NCBI GenBank assembly: GCA_023429995.1 | Contig: JAEZCE010000089.1 | Span: 1-64,000 of the forward strand | Length of the DNA stretch: 64,000 nucleotides | Direction of reading: 5' to 3' | Source: Bacillota bacterium | GTDB taxonomy: Bacteria; Bacillota; UBA4882; UBA8346 | Shown here: positions 25,947-34,351 of the stretch, piece after piece | How positions within the stretch are numbered: position 1 is the stretch's first letter | Layout of the letters: every line of letters begins with the position of its first letter | Made by a program: the position numbers and the translations under genes | The notes under the pieces: model-generated | The model's database searches: none | What the model was told of the DNA's origin: nothing | The model's input: only the letters and a program-made list of their open reading frames with translations

Positions 25947-27231
25947 TTCCATAATCCGAGAGATAGTCGGTAAATTCTTCCAACGCCTTGATCAGGCACT
26001 CCACATCTTTCAGATTGTTGTAACAACCGAAACTAATTCGAACCATACCAGGGACCCAATTTTCGATTCCCTGGTTTAGTTTTTCCTGGAGCGCCGTCAC
26101 CTGGGAAAAATTAAGCTGCAAAAGGCATTGGACATATCCTCTGGCGCAAAAGCAACCGCTTCGTACTCCAATTCCTTTCCGCTGCGCTAAATATTTAGCC
26201 ACAACCGTGTGATCGACCCCCCGGATGTTAAAACTGATGACGCCGATTTGTTGTTCAACGGGAACTTCATAAAGGATAATCCCGGGTATTTTTTTAAGCT
26301 GGGCCAAGGCAAAGGTTAATAAGGAAGATTCATGCTCAATCAGGGAGTTCCAACCAATATTTTGTAAAATTTGTGAAGCTTTTGCCAGCGCCAGAGAGCC
26401 CAACACATTGGGAGAACCCGCTTCTTCCGTCTCCGGGATGTCTGCCCAGATGATTCCCCCCGGTCCAATGCCTTTTACAGTTCCGCCTCCCACCTGGCTG
26501 GGGGGTTTCTGATTGAAGATTTTCCGCGGTCCTACCAATACTCCCGCTCCGAACGGCGCATACATCTTATGGCCGGAAAAGGCCAGGAAATCGAGGTGGC
26601 GGGGATCGTTCCATGGATAGAGTTTAACGGGCCGGTGAGGCACTAATTGCGCGCCGTCCACTACGATTTTCGCTCCGGCCCGGTGAGCCATTTCCGCCAG
26701 GGTATAAATAGGCGGCGTATAACCGGTCACATTGGAGGCTCCGCTTACTGCTAAAAATTTAATTCGTCCCCGATTGGTCCGGAGAATGCATTCCAGCTCA
26801 TCAAGGTCGAGAATGCTGTTTTTTAATCCCACGCAAATCGTTTTGGCCTTTCCCCAGGGGAGTTCATTGGAATGGTGCTCTAATTTGGTAAACACTATCA
26901 AATCTCCGGGTAGAGCGGACAAATAATGACTTAGTTTGTTCATGGAATCGGTGGTGTTTTTGGTAAAAATGACGATGTCATGATGCAAATCGGCCCCAAC
27001 GAATTCGGCGATAGTTTCCCGGGCTGATTCGTATTGGTGGGTTGAATAAAGCGACTTAAATCCGCTTCCCCGGTGAATACTGGAATACCACAGCGCCTCC
27101 TCGGCAAGGTGATCCATGACACCCTTAAAAGGCGGAGTACTGGCCGCATTATCAAGATTAATATATCTTTTTAAACCATTTTCCGTGGGTACTTTCTTTT
27201 CGTAACCATAGATTAAGTTGCTGTAATCCAT
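25936..27231 (-). CDS. Cysteine desulfurase-like class V aminotransferase
   Basis: PLP enzyme of the SufS/CsdA type; would mobilise cysteine sulfur for Fe-S clusters or other cofactors. 431 residues: YINLDNAASTPPF at the start, VDGAQLVPH, the PLP lysine in FSGHKMYAPFGAG, and the active cysteine loop RSGCFCARG. GGAGGGAGG fixes the ATG at 27231; the frame is open to 27255. It stands alone, without sufBCD or an iscU-type scaffold in the window, so the acceptor is unknown. Confidence 0.85.
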   Translation of the reverse strand: MDYSNLIYGYEKKVPTENGLKRYINLDNAASTPPFKGVMDHLAEEALWYSSIHRGSGFKSLYSTHQYESARETIAEFVGADLHHDIVIFTKNTTDSMNKLSHYLSALPGDLIVFTKLEHHSNELPWGKAKTICVGLKNSILDLDELECILRTNRGRIKFLAVSGASNVTGYTPPIYTLAEMAHRAGAKIVVDGAQLVPHRPVKLYPWNDPRHLDFLAFSGHKMYAPFGAGVLVGPRKIFNQKPPSQVGGGTVKGIGPGGIIWADIPETEEAGSPNVLGSLALAKASQILQNIGWNSLIEHESSLLTFALAQLKKIPGIILYEVPVEQQIGVISFNIRGVDHTVVAKYLAQRKGIGVRSGCFCARGYVQCLLQLNFSQVTALQEKLNQGIENWVPGMVRISFGCYNNLKDVECLIKALEEFTDYLSDYGIRI

Positions 27232-27392
27232 ACTATTCCTCTCACCTCCCTCCATTTTATGTAAGTTTGGGACTAATGGCTACTTTGAACTGGCATCGCT
27301 GGGTAGTAATTTGAAATATTGCCATACTTTTTGAGGTTTTATCCTCACGTAGCTGGGTAAATTAAATCTCGATCCGGTAGGTTAAGTTAAGT

Positions 27393-27446
27393 CAAGTAAG
27401 CGACAATTTTTCCGCGATGACCCGGAAAAGTTGGCCGGATCGGGTT
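27393..27446 (-). repeat. 54-bp dispersed palindromic repeat, copy 2 (inverted)
   Basis: The reverse complement of 27393-27446 matches 7318-7371 at 49 of 54 positions, including the near-perfect hairpin. It lies upstream of the SASP gene. Compared with copy 1, about 15 bp (ACTTAACTTAACCTA on the minus strand) is inserted before the resumed similarity at CCGGATCGAG. Confidence 0.8.
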
Positions 27447-27484
27447 TTCTAAAGTCAGACTCTGATGAAGGGAGGGAAAAAAAG

Positions 27485-27820
27485 ATGGGTACCGGACAAA
27501 GGAGTAATAACTACATTGTGAAAGAGGCATCAAAAGCGCTTCATAACATGAAGTACGAAATGGCCAAGGATTTAAGCGCCGCCAATATCATCGATACATC
27601 ACCGATTCAGGGCGATTATTGGGGATATATGACTGCCAGAGATTGCGGCCATGTTGGTGGTCAAATGGTAAAGAACATGATTGATGCCGCTGAACGTTCT
27701 CTCGCTGAGCAGGCATTATCCAATGTGCAAACCGGATTTCAAGCTGGGTTGAGCCCTAAGAACGACACCGTTCAGAACATTCAGAGCTTAAACTTGAATG
27801 GGTTAAACCAAAAGTACTAA
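27485..27820 (+). CDS. Alpha/beta-type small acid-soluble spore protein
   Basis: Coats and protects DNA in the spore core and is degraded by the Gpr protease on germination. 111 residues. The family core is present: NMKYEMAKDL, with the Gpr cleavage site pattern E25-M-A, then GDYWGYMTARDCGHVGGQMVKNMI. It is longer than the usual 60-90 residues because of N- and C-terminal extensions and the insert IIDTSPIQ. GGAGGG lies 9 nt before the ATG. No clear sigma-G promoter was found upstream. Confidence 0.88.
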   Translation: MGTGQRSNNYIVKEASKALHNMKYEMAKDLSAANIIDTSPIQGDYWGYMTARDCGHVGGQMVKNMIDAAERSLAEQALSNVQTGFQAGLSPKNDTVQNIQSLNLNGLNQKY

Positions 27821-27831
27821 TAATGGAAGCT

Positions 27832-27859
27832 GCCTTTTAAAAATCTAATTTTTAAAGGC
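27832..27859 (+). terminator. Hairpin after the SASP gene
   Basis: GCCTTTTAAAAAT (27832-27844) pairs with ATTTTTAAAGGC (27848-27859) with one bulge and a 3-nt loop. The stem carries its own A/T runs but no T tract follows, so it is an uncertain terminator. Confidence 0.45.
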
Positions 27860-27891
27860 GTACCGTTTCAAAAAAACCGATTTCTTACTTA

Positions 27892-27991
27892 AAAGGGTTG
27901 TCTAAAAGGAATATACTCTTCATAAGATCTATGAATGATTGACCATCATTTTTTCAGAACGATCTTAGGGGGTAACCTTTGGACACCCTTT
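27892..27991. repeat. 100-bp nested imperfect palindrome
   Basis: Three arms nest around one centre. The outer pair is AAAGGGTTGTCTAAAAGG (27892-27909) with CCTTTGGACACCCTTT (27976-27991). The middle pair is TAAGATC (27923-27929) with GATCTTA (27961-27967). The inner pair is AATGAT (27934-27939) with ATCATT (27945-27950). It could be a small MITE or the leader RNA of the downstream phosphorylase gene. A further hairpin (28012-28040) follows. Confidence 0.55.
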
Positions 27992-28084
27992 CAATTTGTC
28001 CTACCGGAATAGAAAATTTTTCCTGGGGGCAGGAATTTTCATAAAGTACAGCGAAAATTTAGAAAAAAAGAGGTGGCGTTGGAG

Positions 28085-28891
28085 ATGAAAGAAACGAATG
28101 CCCGCGCGCACATTGGAGTTTTCGGCGGTTCAGGCTTTTATTCTCTATTTGATAAAGTTGAAGAAGTCGCAATCGATACTCCATACGGTAAGCCCAGCGA
28201 TGAAATTGCCATTGCCGAAATGGCCGGGAAGAAGGTGGCTTTTTTGCCCCGTCACGGCAAGAATCACCAAATTCCTCCTCATAAAATCAATTACCGTGCT
28301 AACCTGTGGGCCATGAAATCGCTGGGAGTAGAACAAATTATTGGCCCTTGCGCCGCAGGAAGTTTACAACCCCATATCAAACCGGGTGAATTTGTCATTG
28401 TCGATCAATTTGTAAACCGGACCTGGGGTCGAAATGATAGCTTCGTTGAAGGACCCGATGTTTTTCATATCTCGGCAGCGGACCCTTACTGCGAAAGACT
28501 GCGGCAAAATGCCATCCGCCATTCCCAAAAACTCGGTGTGCCCACCCATGAACATGGAACGGTCGTGATCATTCAAGGACCGCGATTTTCGACTCGGGCT
28601 GAAAGCAGGGAATTTAGTAAAAACGGTTGGGAAGTCATCAATATGACCCAGTATCCCGAAGGAATCCTTGCCAAAGAACTGGGCATCTGTTATGTCAATA
28701 TCGCCTTAATTACCGATTATGACGCCGGTTTGGAAGGAAACGCCGATATCAAGCCGGTTACGCATGAAGAGGTATTGAAAGTTTTCAATAGCAATAACGA
28801 CAAATTGAAACAACTATTATTTTCAATGATTGAGGATCTGCCGGCTTCACCGGAGTGTAGCTGCAGGGAACAAGGGGTAACCGGAATTTGA
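28085..28891 (+). CDS. mtnP: S-methyl-5'-thioadenosine phosphorylase
   Basis: Phosphorolysis of methylthioadenosine to adenine and methylthioribose 1-phosphate in methionine salvage and polyamine by-product removal. 268 residues, PNP/MTAP family: IGVFGGSGFY, FLPRHGKNHQIPPHKINYRAN, GTVVIIQGPRFSTRAES, EVINMTQYPE and LITDYDAGL. The long N-terminal family pattern fits MTAP more than bacterial purine nucleoside phosphorylase. The ATG at 28085 has AGAGGTGG upstream; a GTG at 28073 overlaps that site. Confidence 0.9.
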   Translation: MKETNARAHIGVFGGSGFYSLFDKVEEVAIDTPYGKPSDEIAIAEMAGKKVAFLPRHGKNHQIPPHKINYRANLWAMKSLGVEQIIGPCAAGSLQPHIKPGEFVIVDQFVNRTWGRNDSFVEGPDVFHISAADPYCERLRQNAIRHSQKLGVPTHEHGTVVIIQGPRFSTRAESREFSKNGWEVINMTQYPEGILAKELGICYVNIALITDYDAGLEGNADIKPVTHEEVLKVFNSNNDKLKQLLFSMIEDLPASPECSCREQGVTGI

Positions 28892-28902
28892 AATCTTGAC
28901 GA

Positions 28903-28928
28903 AAATCGGCAGATAGCCGATTTTTTTT
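28903..28928 (+). terminator. Intrinsic terminator after mtnP
   Basis: AAATCGGC (28903-28910), loop AGATA, GCCGATTT (28916-28923), then continued T to 28928. Confidence 0.85.
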
Positions 28929-28997
28929 AAATCGTTTGATCCAACGATTGTTTCACTGCCGGGATTTAAAACCCCGGACTCATAAGCGAGGATTCCA

Positions 28998-30374
28998 ATG
29001 GCTAAAAAACCAAAAATAAGTTATGTATGTGAAAATTGCGGGCATCAAGAATTAAAATGGGTTGGGAAATGCCCGGCCTGTAATGAATGGGGAACTTTAC
29101 AGGAGGAGGTCGGGGATGAGACCGGCAAGGAATTGGCCCCCTTAAGCAGTTTCCAGCAGCCTCTGGTTTTAAATCAGGTCAAGGTGGATGCCTCTATCCG
29201 GACCAGCACCGGCATTCAAGAGTTTGATCAGCTACTGGGAGGGGGAATCGTTACCGGATCGGTTTCCCTGTTGGTGGGAGACCCCGGAATCGGTAAAAGC
29301 ACCTTAAGCCTGATTATAGCCGGAAATATAGCCCAATCCAGGACTGTGTTGTATGTAAGCGGCGAAGAGTCCGCCGAACAAACCAAGATCAGGGCGGACC
29401 GTTTGGGAAAATTCCCGGATAACCTTTATGTCGTTTCGGAAACCAATTTAGAATTCATAGAGCGGCACATTGAAGAATTACATCCGGGCTTCATTATCGT
29501 AGATTCCATTCAGGCTGTTTTTTTGAGCAGAATCCGTTCCACTCCCGGTTCGCCTTCTCAGATCAAAGAAAGTACGCTTTTTTTAACCAAGATTGCCAAA
29601 CAAGCGGGCATCCCGGTTGTTTTAATCGGTCAAGTCACCAAGGAATCAGTCTTGGCCGGCCCCAGAGTGCTGGAACATTTGGTTGACACCGTAATTTATT
29701 TGGAAGGAAACCGGAATCACAGTTTAAGAGTGGCTAGGGTGGTCAAGAATAGATATGGTTCCACGGAAGAGGTTGCTTTGTTTGAAATGACAGCCCGCGG
29801 ATTCGAAGAAGTCCGCAATCCATCCGAGTATTTATTGGAAAACCGGAGCGAGATGGTTCCGGGATCGATTATTGTGGGAACTGCCAGAGGCGCTCGACCA
29901 ATTTTTACTGAGATTCAGGCTCTGGTCACCGAGGCGCCCGAGGGAATCCCCCCCCGTCAAATTGCCATTGGGGTCGACCGGAACCGTTTATTACTGGTGA
30001 CTGCGGTTTTGCAGCGCTGGATTGGCGAACGTTTAAGCAATAAAAACATATTTGTCTCCATTGCCGGAGGGATTGAGTCGGATGATCCGGCTTTGGATTT
30101 GGGAATAGCGGCTTCCTTGCTTTCTTCCATCCGAGGGCTGACGTTTCATTCCAAGGTATTTTGGGTGGGGGAGTTAACCCTTTCCGGAGAAGTCAGGCCT
30201 ACTCCGGATCTGCCAAGGCTACTTACGGAGGGGGGACGTTTGGGTTTCACCCAATGCGTTCTTTCAGGAAAGGGAATGAAAAAAATCAAGCCTGTCCCGG
30301 ATATGAAATTATATAGTATCGATCACCTGCGAAGTATCTTAAAATTATTACCGGATATCAGCAAGCAGGAATAA
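28998..30374 (+). CDS. radA: DNA repair protein RadA
   Basis: RecA-like branch-migration helicase acting in recombination repair. 458 residues: a zinc finger C11-C14-C25-C28 (CENC, CPAC), Walker A GDPGIGKST (94-102), the RadA-specific KNRYG motif, and a C-terminal Lon-protease-like domain (ESDDPALDLGIAASLLSS) without an obvious catalytic serine. It precedes disA, the usual clostridial/Bacillus order. Confidence 0.95.
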   Translation: MAKKPKISYVCENCGHQELKWVGKCPACNEWGTLQEEVGDETGKELAPLSSFQQPLVLNQVKVDASIRTSTGIQEFDQLLGGGIVTGSVSLLVGDPGIGKSTLSLIIAGNIAQSRTVLYVSGEESAEQTKIRADRLGKFPDNLYVVSETNLEFIERHIEELHPGFIIVDSIQAVFLSRIRSTPGSPSQIKESTLFLTKIAKQAGIPVVLIGQVTKESVLAGPRVLEHLVDTVIYLEGNRNHSLRVARVVKNRYGSTEEVALFEMTARGFEEVRNPSEYLLENRSEMVPGSIIVGTARGARPIFTEIQALVTEAPEGIPPRQIAIGVDRNRLLLVTAVLQRWIGERLSNKNIFVSIAGGIESDDPALDLGIAASLLSSIRGLTFHSKVFWVGELTLSGEVRPTPDLPRLLTEGGRLGFTQCVLSGKGMKKIKPVPDMKLYSIDHLRSILKLLPDISKQE

Positions 30375-30393
30375 TTGGGGTTGGTGGTAATCG

Positions 30394-31464
30394 TTGGCGC
30401 AAGAGGAACAAAATAATCCAATGGACCAAATTTTAAAAATGGTGGCCCCGGGGACAACTTTGTACGAGGGTTTGGAAAATATTCTCCGTGCCAAAACGGG
30501 AGCATTAATTACGGTTTCGGACTCCGATGGGGTGATGAAGCTTGTCGATGGGGGCTTTCGGATTAATGCCGATTTGGAGCCGGCAAACCTATACGAATTG
30601 GCGAAAATGGACGGCGCCATCGTCTTATCGTCGGATGCCAAAAAAATATTGGTTGCCAATGCTCATTTGACTCCCGATCATTTGATTCCAACCTCGGAAA
30701 CGGGAACCAGGCACCGCACAGCGGAAAGAATGGCGATTCAAACTGGTGAACTGGTGATTGCCATTTCACAACGGCGGAATGTGATTACCCTCTATAAAGG
30801 CAATCGCCGTTACGTGATTCGTGATATCGGGACGATATTGGCGAAGGCTAATCAAGCATTGCAAACCCTGCAAAAGTATAAAAGCGTCTTGGAACAGGCT
30901 CTTCTGAATTTATCGGCTTTGGAATTCGAAAACCTGGTGACTTTGTCGGACGTGTGCTCTGTCACGCAACGGGCGGAAATGGTTGAACGGATTGCGGCGG
31001 AAATACGCCAATACATTAACGAGCTTGGCACTGAAGGCCGTTTGGTCAATATGCAGCTTGAAGAATTGATGGTCGACGTCGAAGATGAAGGCTACTTGAT
31101 TATCCGGGATTATCTCAAGGACGACAACGCAAAGGCCGAAACGGTTAAAACCGAAATATCCACCTGGGACGACGACGAATTGCTGGAAGCCATGGCCATT
31201 GCCAAAGTCCTTGGTTATCCCGGCACGGTGACGCTCGATCTTTCGGTTTCTTCCCGGGGTTCCCGGATACTGCGGAAAATTCCCCGGTTGCCATTTCCGG
31301 TTGTTGAAAATTTGGTTAAGGTGTTTGGAAATTTGCAACGGGTTTTAAATGCTTCAACCGATGAACTTGATGATGTGGAAGGCATCGGCGAAGTACGGGC
31401 CAGAACCATTAAAGACGGATTAAGGAGGCTGCGGGAACAAATTTTGCTGGACCGACGTTTTTAA
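30394..31464 (+). CDS. disA: DNA integrity scanning diadenylate cyclase DisA
   Basis: Makes c-di-AMP from two ATP and scans DNA; in Bacillus it delays sporulation when DNA is damaged. 356 residues: the DAC domain with DGA (73-75) and GTRHRTAE (RHR 106-108), a helical spine, and a C-terminal helix-hairpin-helix DNA-binding domain (DELDDVEGIGEVRARTI). A TTG start is used behind GGGGTTGGTGG; the ATG at 30421 has no binding site. No c-di-AMP phosphodiesterase is visible here. Confidence 0.94.
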   Translation: MAQEEQNNPMDQILKMVAPGTTLYEGLENILRAKTGALITVSDSDGVMKLVDGGFRINADLEPANLYELAKMDGAIVLSSDAKKILVANAHLTPDHLIPTSETGTRHRTAERMAIQTGELVIAISQRRNVITLYKGNRRYVIRDIGTILAKANQALQTLQKYKSVLEQALLNLSALEFENLVTLSDVCSVTQRAEMVERIAAEIRQYINELGTEGRLVNMQLEELMVDVEDEGYLIIRDYLKDDNAKAETVKTEISTWDDDELLEAMAIAKVLGYPGTVTLDLSVSSRGSRILRKIPRLPFPVVENLVKVFGNLQRVLNASTDELDDVEGIGEVRARTIKDGLRRLREQILLDRRF

Positions 31465-31719
31465 CGCCGGTCCGGATCTTCCCTGAAGGCTTTCAGATGC
31501 ATGATTCCCCGTTTTTTCCTTGAAAATACGAAAATTAAAAATCCCCCTAAAATTATTTTTTTAAAAGAAATCCTCTCGATTAACAATTATTAATTCAAGA
31601 ACCATTCCCAAATTAGCAGAATTATTATATAATTAATTATAGAAAAAAATTCCAATGGTAGAAAATAATCACAAAACTACGAATTTGATTCAATCCGAAA
31701 GATAATGGAGTTGAAACCG
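31465..31719. other. AT-rich intergenic region before the pilin genes
   Basis: A TATAAT at 31628-31633 lies in an A/T-rich stretch, but no matching -35 is seen 16-18 bp upstream. The region separates disA from the minor pilin operon. No gene is visible. Confidence 0.35.
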
Positions 31720-32196
31720 ATGATTTCATTCTTTCGTACCCTGTGGCGGAGTGAAAAAGGGTTTTCCTTACTGGAGATTTTGATTGCGCTGATTATTTTG
31801 ACAACGGCCGGCAGTATGATTATGTTGGCCTATAGTCAGGCCATCATCTCCACCCGGCTGGTGAACGAACAAAATACCGCCACCAATCTGGCGCGGCAAC
31901 AGATTGAGTATTTGAGACAATATGAGAATGTCAGCGGAACGGGCCAGAATACCGCGTATCGGTTTTCCGGGGCAGCAACGAATTCGGCGACTCCGTTACT
32001 TGACCAAACGCTTCCGCCGGGATACCGGATACAATCGGTAATACTGCCGGCGGAAAAAATGAACAGGGTTGATGGAACAGTAGGGTCATCCAAGATCGAT
32101 ACAAATTTGGCCTCCATAAGCGAGGTGCCGGTGGAAGTGACTGTTTCATATAACGGACGGATGGTCGTTCGGATGAAAGTTTACTATAAACCGTAG
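31720..32196 (+). CDS. PilV-like minor pilin
   Basis: 158 residues. A class III (type IV pilin) leader ends EKG, followed by FSLLEILIALIILTTAG with Glu5 of the mature protein. The remaining soluble domain contains the EVPVEVTVSYNGR block usual in PilV/PilI-like proteins. GGAG (31707-31710) is 8 nt before the ATG at 31720, although an upstream ATG lies at 31705. Processed by the prepilin peptidase at 39593-40330. First of three pilin-like genes. Confidence 0.85.
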   Translation: MISFFRTLWRSEKGFSLLEILIALIILTTAGSMIMLAYSQAIISTRLVNEQNTATNLARQQIEYLRQYENVSGTGQNTAYRFSGAATNSATPLLDQTLPPGYRIQSVILPAEKMNRVDGTVGSSKIDTNLASISEVPVEVTVSYNGRMVVRMKVYYKP

Positions 32197-32215
32197 CCAT
32201 CTGGGGAGGCGTCTC

Positions 32216-32752
32216 ATGAAGAAGGTAATCAATATCAATGGGGAAAAAGGTTTTTCTCTCATTGAGTTAATGGTCGGTCTGGCAATTTTAGGAATAGTCA
32301 TTTTAGCATTGACAGCTGTTGTTAATACAACCTTTCGAGCCAATCAGACCGTTTTGACGGATATAAATCAGATAAAACAGGCCAGGAAGGCCATAAAATA
32401 CATTATGGACGAGATCCATTATTGCCCGGAGCCACAGAATATCGAATTATTGGATAATCCCTTGCGAATTTCCTATTCAGCCGCTACTTTCAACAATAAC
32501 GGGACTGTAACTTCCAGTACGAATGTTTTGACATATAAGGGAGGAGTTTTGACCCTTACAAGAAATGGCGGTGCTCCCACGGTCATAGCGGACAGGAATA
32601 CCTTGCGAACTTTCACGATTACACAGGTGACCAACAGCAATAGAACGGTCACTTACTATTACCGGTTTGATATGCGTTTTAGTTATAATCCTAACGCTCC
32701 ATCCAAAGACCTTATCGTCACTGAAAACGTAAAACCGTTCACTTATCGTTGA
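32216..32752 (+). CDS. PilW-like minor pilin
   Basis: 178 residues. The prepilin leader ends GEKG, then FSLIELMVGLAILGIVI. Glu5 is present. The C-terminal part is rich in Thr/Asn beta-strands. In type IVa systems PilV, PilW and PilX prime pilus assembly and form the tip. It starts 20 nt after the previous gene with GGGGAGG upstream. Confidence 0.85.
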   Translation: MKKVININGEKGFSLIELMVGLAILGIVILALTAVVNTTFRANQTVLTDINQIKQARKAIKYIMDEIHYCPEPQNIELLDNPLRISYSAATFNNNGTVTSSTNVLTYKGGVLTLTRNGGAPTVIADRNTLRTFTITQVTNSNRTVTYYYRFDMRFSYNPNAPSKDLIVTENVKPFTYR

Positions 32753-32786
32753 AACCGGAATCAAAGTTTTTTGGGAGGTGGTTGAA

Positions 32787-34190
32787 TTGGTCGATTTGAA
32801 AGAGCAAAAGGGGTCTACATTAGTTTTGGCGTTGTTTATTTTGGTTTTGGCCGTTACTTTGACTGTGGCGGTGCTTCCCATGGTTCGGCAGGAAGTAAGT
32901 TATTCACCGGTAGTCACCGAAAAAACCGGCGCTGAATATCTGGCGCAACAGGGGGTACAGAGCTGCGTTCAAATCATTCAGCAACGGATAAATGCATTGA
33001 ACGCTCAAGCCTCCTCTCCGGGCAGCAATTTTCTGGTGACAAGGATTGATCCCAAGTATTCGATATATGGTACGGTTAACGCCGCCAATGATTATGATTA
33101 CAGGGTAAGTTATGTTCCGGTTTTTTCGGGTGAAAGCCCAAACGGATTTAGAATAACATCTACCGGTACGGTAAAACGCAGCAAGGATTCCTATACAACA
33201 ACGATAACCGCCTTAGCGCCCATTAGTTCGATCCTCATTCAGGGAACCAATCCGGCCGGACTATTCGGTAGTGCCAGGTTTGCCAGTAAGTTAAATAGTA
33301 ATGGCGGTTTTCTCACCGGAAGCAAATTACCTTCATGGACTTTTGATGAAAAAGGAAACGCGGTGGCGCCGGTATACACGCCTAACCCCCCCAACTCTAA
33401 TAGTACGGATGGTTATTATAATTATGTCAACTTTAACAATCAATTAACACCGGATACCAATGGTAATTATATGATTAATTATTTCGCTTCCTGCGGGAAC
33501 TTTGTTAGGAATCATAATACGGATAATGGGTATGGAATTTATTATGGATGCCAATCGAATTCAGTGCAACAGCCAACCGGTTATGTTTTTCAATACGATC
33601 CGGGGGCTTCCATTACGGACGCAAGAGGTCAAAGCGATGGCGGAGCTTTTTTTGTGAAAAAGGTTCGGGGCGGTTCCGAAATCTGGTCGGGAAGCGGAAA
33701 GGACTATCGTTACGGTTTTCAAGATAATCAGGGTACCGATGGTAATGCGACCCAAAATGGTACAGTCCGGGTATCGTTAAATCAGCTTCAAACCATGATG
33801 CAAAATTATTACACGACCACGCCGATATCCGACTTGCCGCAGTATTTGAGGAATGCTAATGGTACTGGACTTAATGAGACTTATAGGAATTTCTCCATCA
33901 ACAATCAGTCCCATCTGATTACGATCAGTCTTGACAGAATGGTCGATCCTGCGACCAATAACGTTTATTATCTCCAACGAGTTTTTTGTGACGGCTGCCA
34001 GATCCTTAGTTTTGTCGATCATGACGACCGGAATGCACCCGGTAATGTAATTTTGTCAAACAATACTTTCACCAATACTTCCACCGGTTTTAGAACCTGG
34101 GAATTACAAAGCTGTAATTTTTCTCCAACGCCGAACTATTTAAATGTTCAACTCGGTAATGTTATGTCACAGAGTAATACAATGAAGTAG
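32787..34190 (+). CDS. Large PilX-like pilus tip protein
   Basis: 467 residues from a TTG 8 nt after GGGAGG (a GTG at 32778 overlaps that site). The N-terminus QKGSTLVLALFILVLAVTL is a PilX-type leader and membrane helix; mature position 5 is not Glu, as is usual for PilX. Residues about 45-150 follow the PilX pattern. The remaining 300 are Asn/Thr/Ser/Tyr/Gly-rich and contain four cysteines in the later part (SCGNF, YGCQS, FCDGC). PilX proteins are mostly 150-250 residues, so this one carries an extra domain, perhaps an adhesin. Function inferred. Confidence 0.75.
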   Translation: MVDLKEQKGSTLVLALFILVLAVTLTVAVLPMVRQEVSYSPVVTEKTGAEYLAQQGVQSCVQIIQQRINALNAQASSPGSNFLVTRIDPKYSIYGTVNAANDYDYRVSYVPVFSGESPNGFRITSTGTVKRSKDSYTTTITALAPISSILIQGTNPAGLFGSARFASKLNSNGGFLTGSKLPSWTFDEKGNAVAPVYTPNPPNSNSTDGYYNYVNFNNQLTPDTNGNYMINYFASCGNFVRNHNTDNGYGIYYGCQSNSVQQPTGYVFQYDPGASITDARGQSDGGAFFVKKVRGGSEIWSGSGKDYRYGFQDNQGTDGNATQNGTVRVSLNQLQTMMQNYYTTTPISDLPQYLRNANGTGLNETYRNFSINNQSHLITISLDRMVDPATNNVYYLQRVFCDGCQILSFVDHDDRNAPGNVILSNNTFTNTSTGFRTWELQSCNFSPTPNYLNVQLGNVMSQSNTMK

Positions 34191-34351
34191 AAAGTTTTGA
34201 ACAGTAAAAGGAGCGGCCGAAAAAATCGTAGAGACGACTGTCGGACAGAAAGGCGGGGCATTATTATTTTAGCAGCGATTTCCTGAGCGATGGCGACGAT
34301 TGGCGGGAGGAAATTTTCGATGTGGGTGGATAGCGAGCCGTACTTGGCCCG
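34191..34351. other. Gap between convergent pilX-like and pilQ genes
   Basis: No terminator with a T run is evident. A stop-to-stop frame (about 34238-34333) encodes a peptide ending DDWREEIFDVGG but has no start codon, so it is not called. Confidence 0.4.

Noticed and set aside
27256..27484. Sigma-G promoter for the SASP gene
   Set aside because: A CATACTT at 27323-27329 resembles a -10, but no fitting -35 is present 17-18 bp upstream.
34191..34333. Possible gene remnant ending DDWREEIFDVGG
   Set aside because: No start codon, interrupted by a stop, and no family recognised; two reading frames each give only short fragments.
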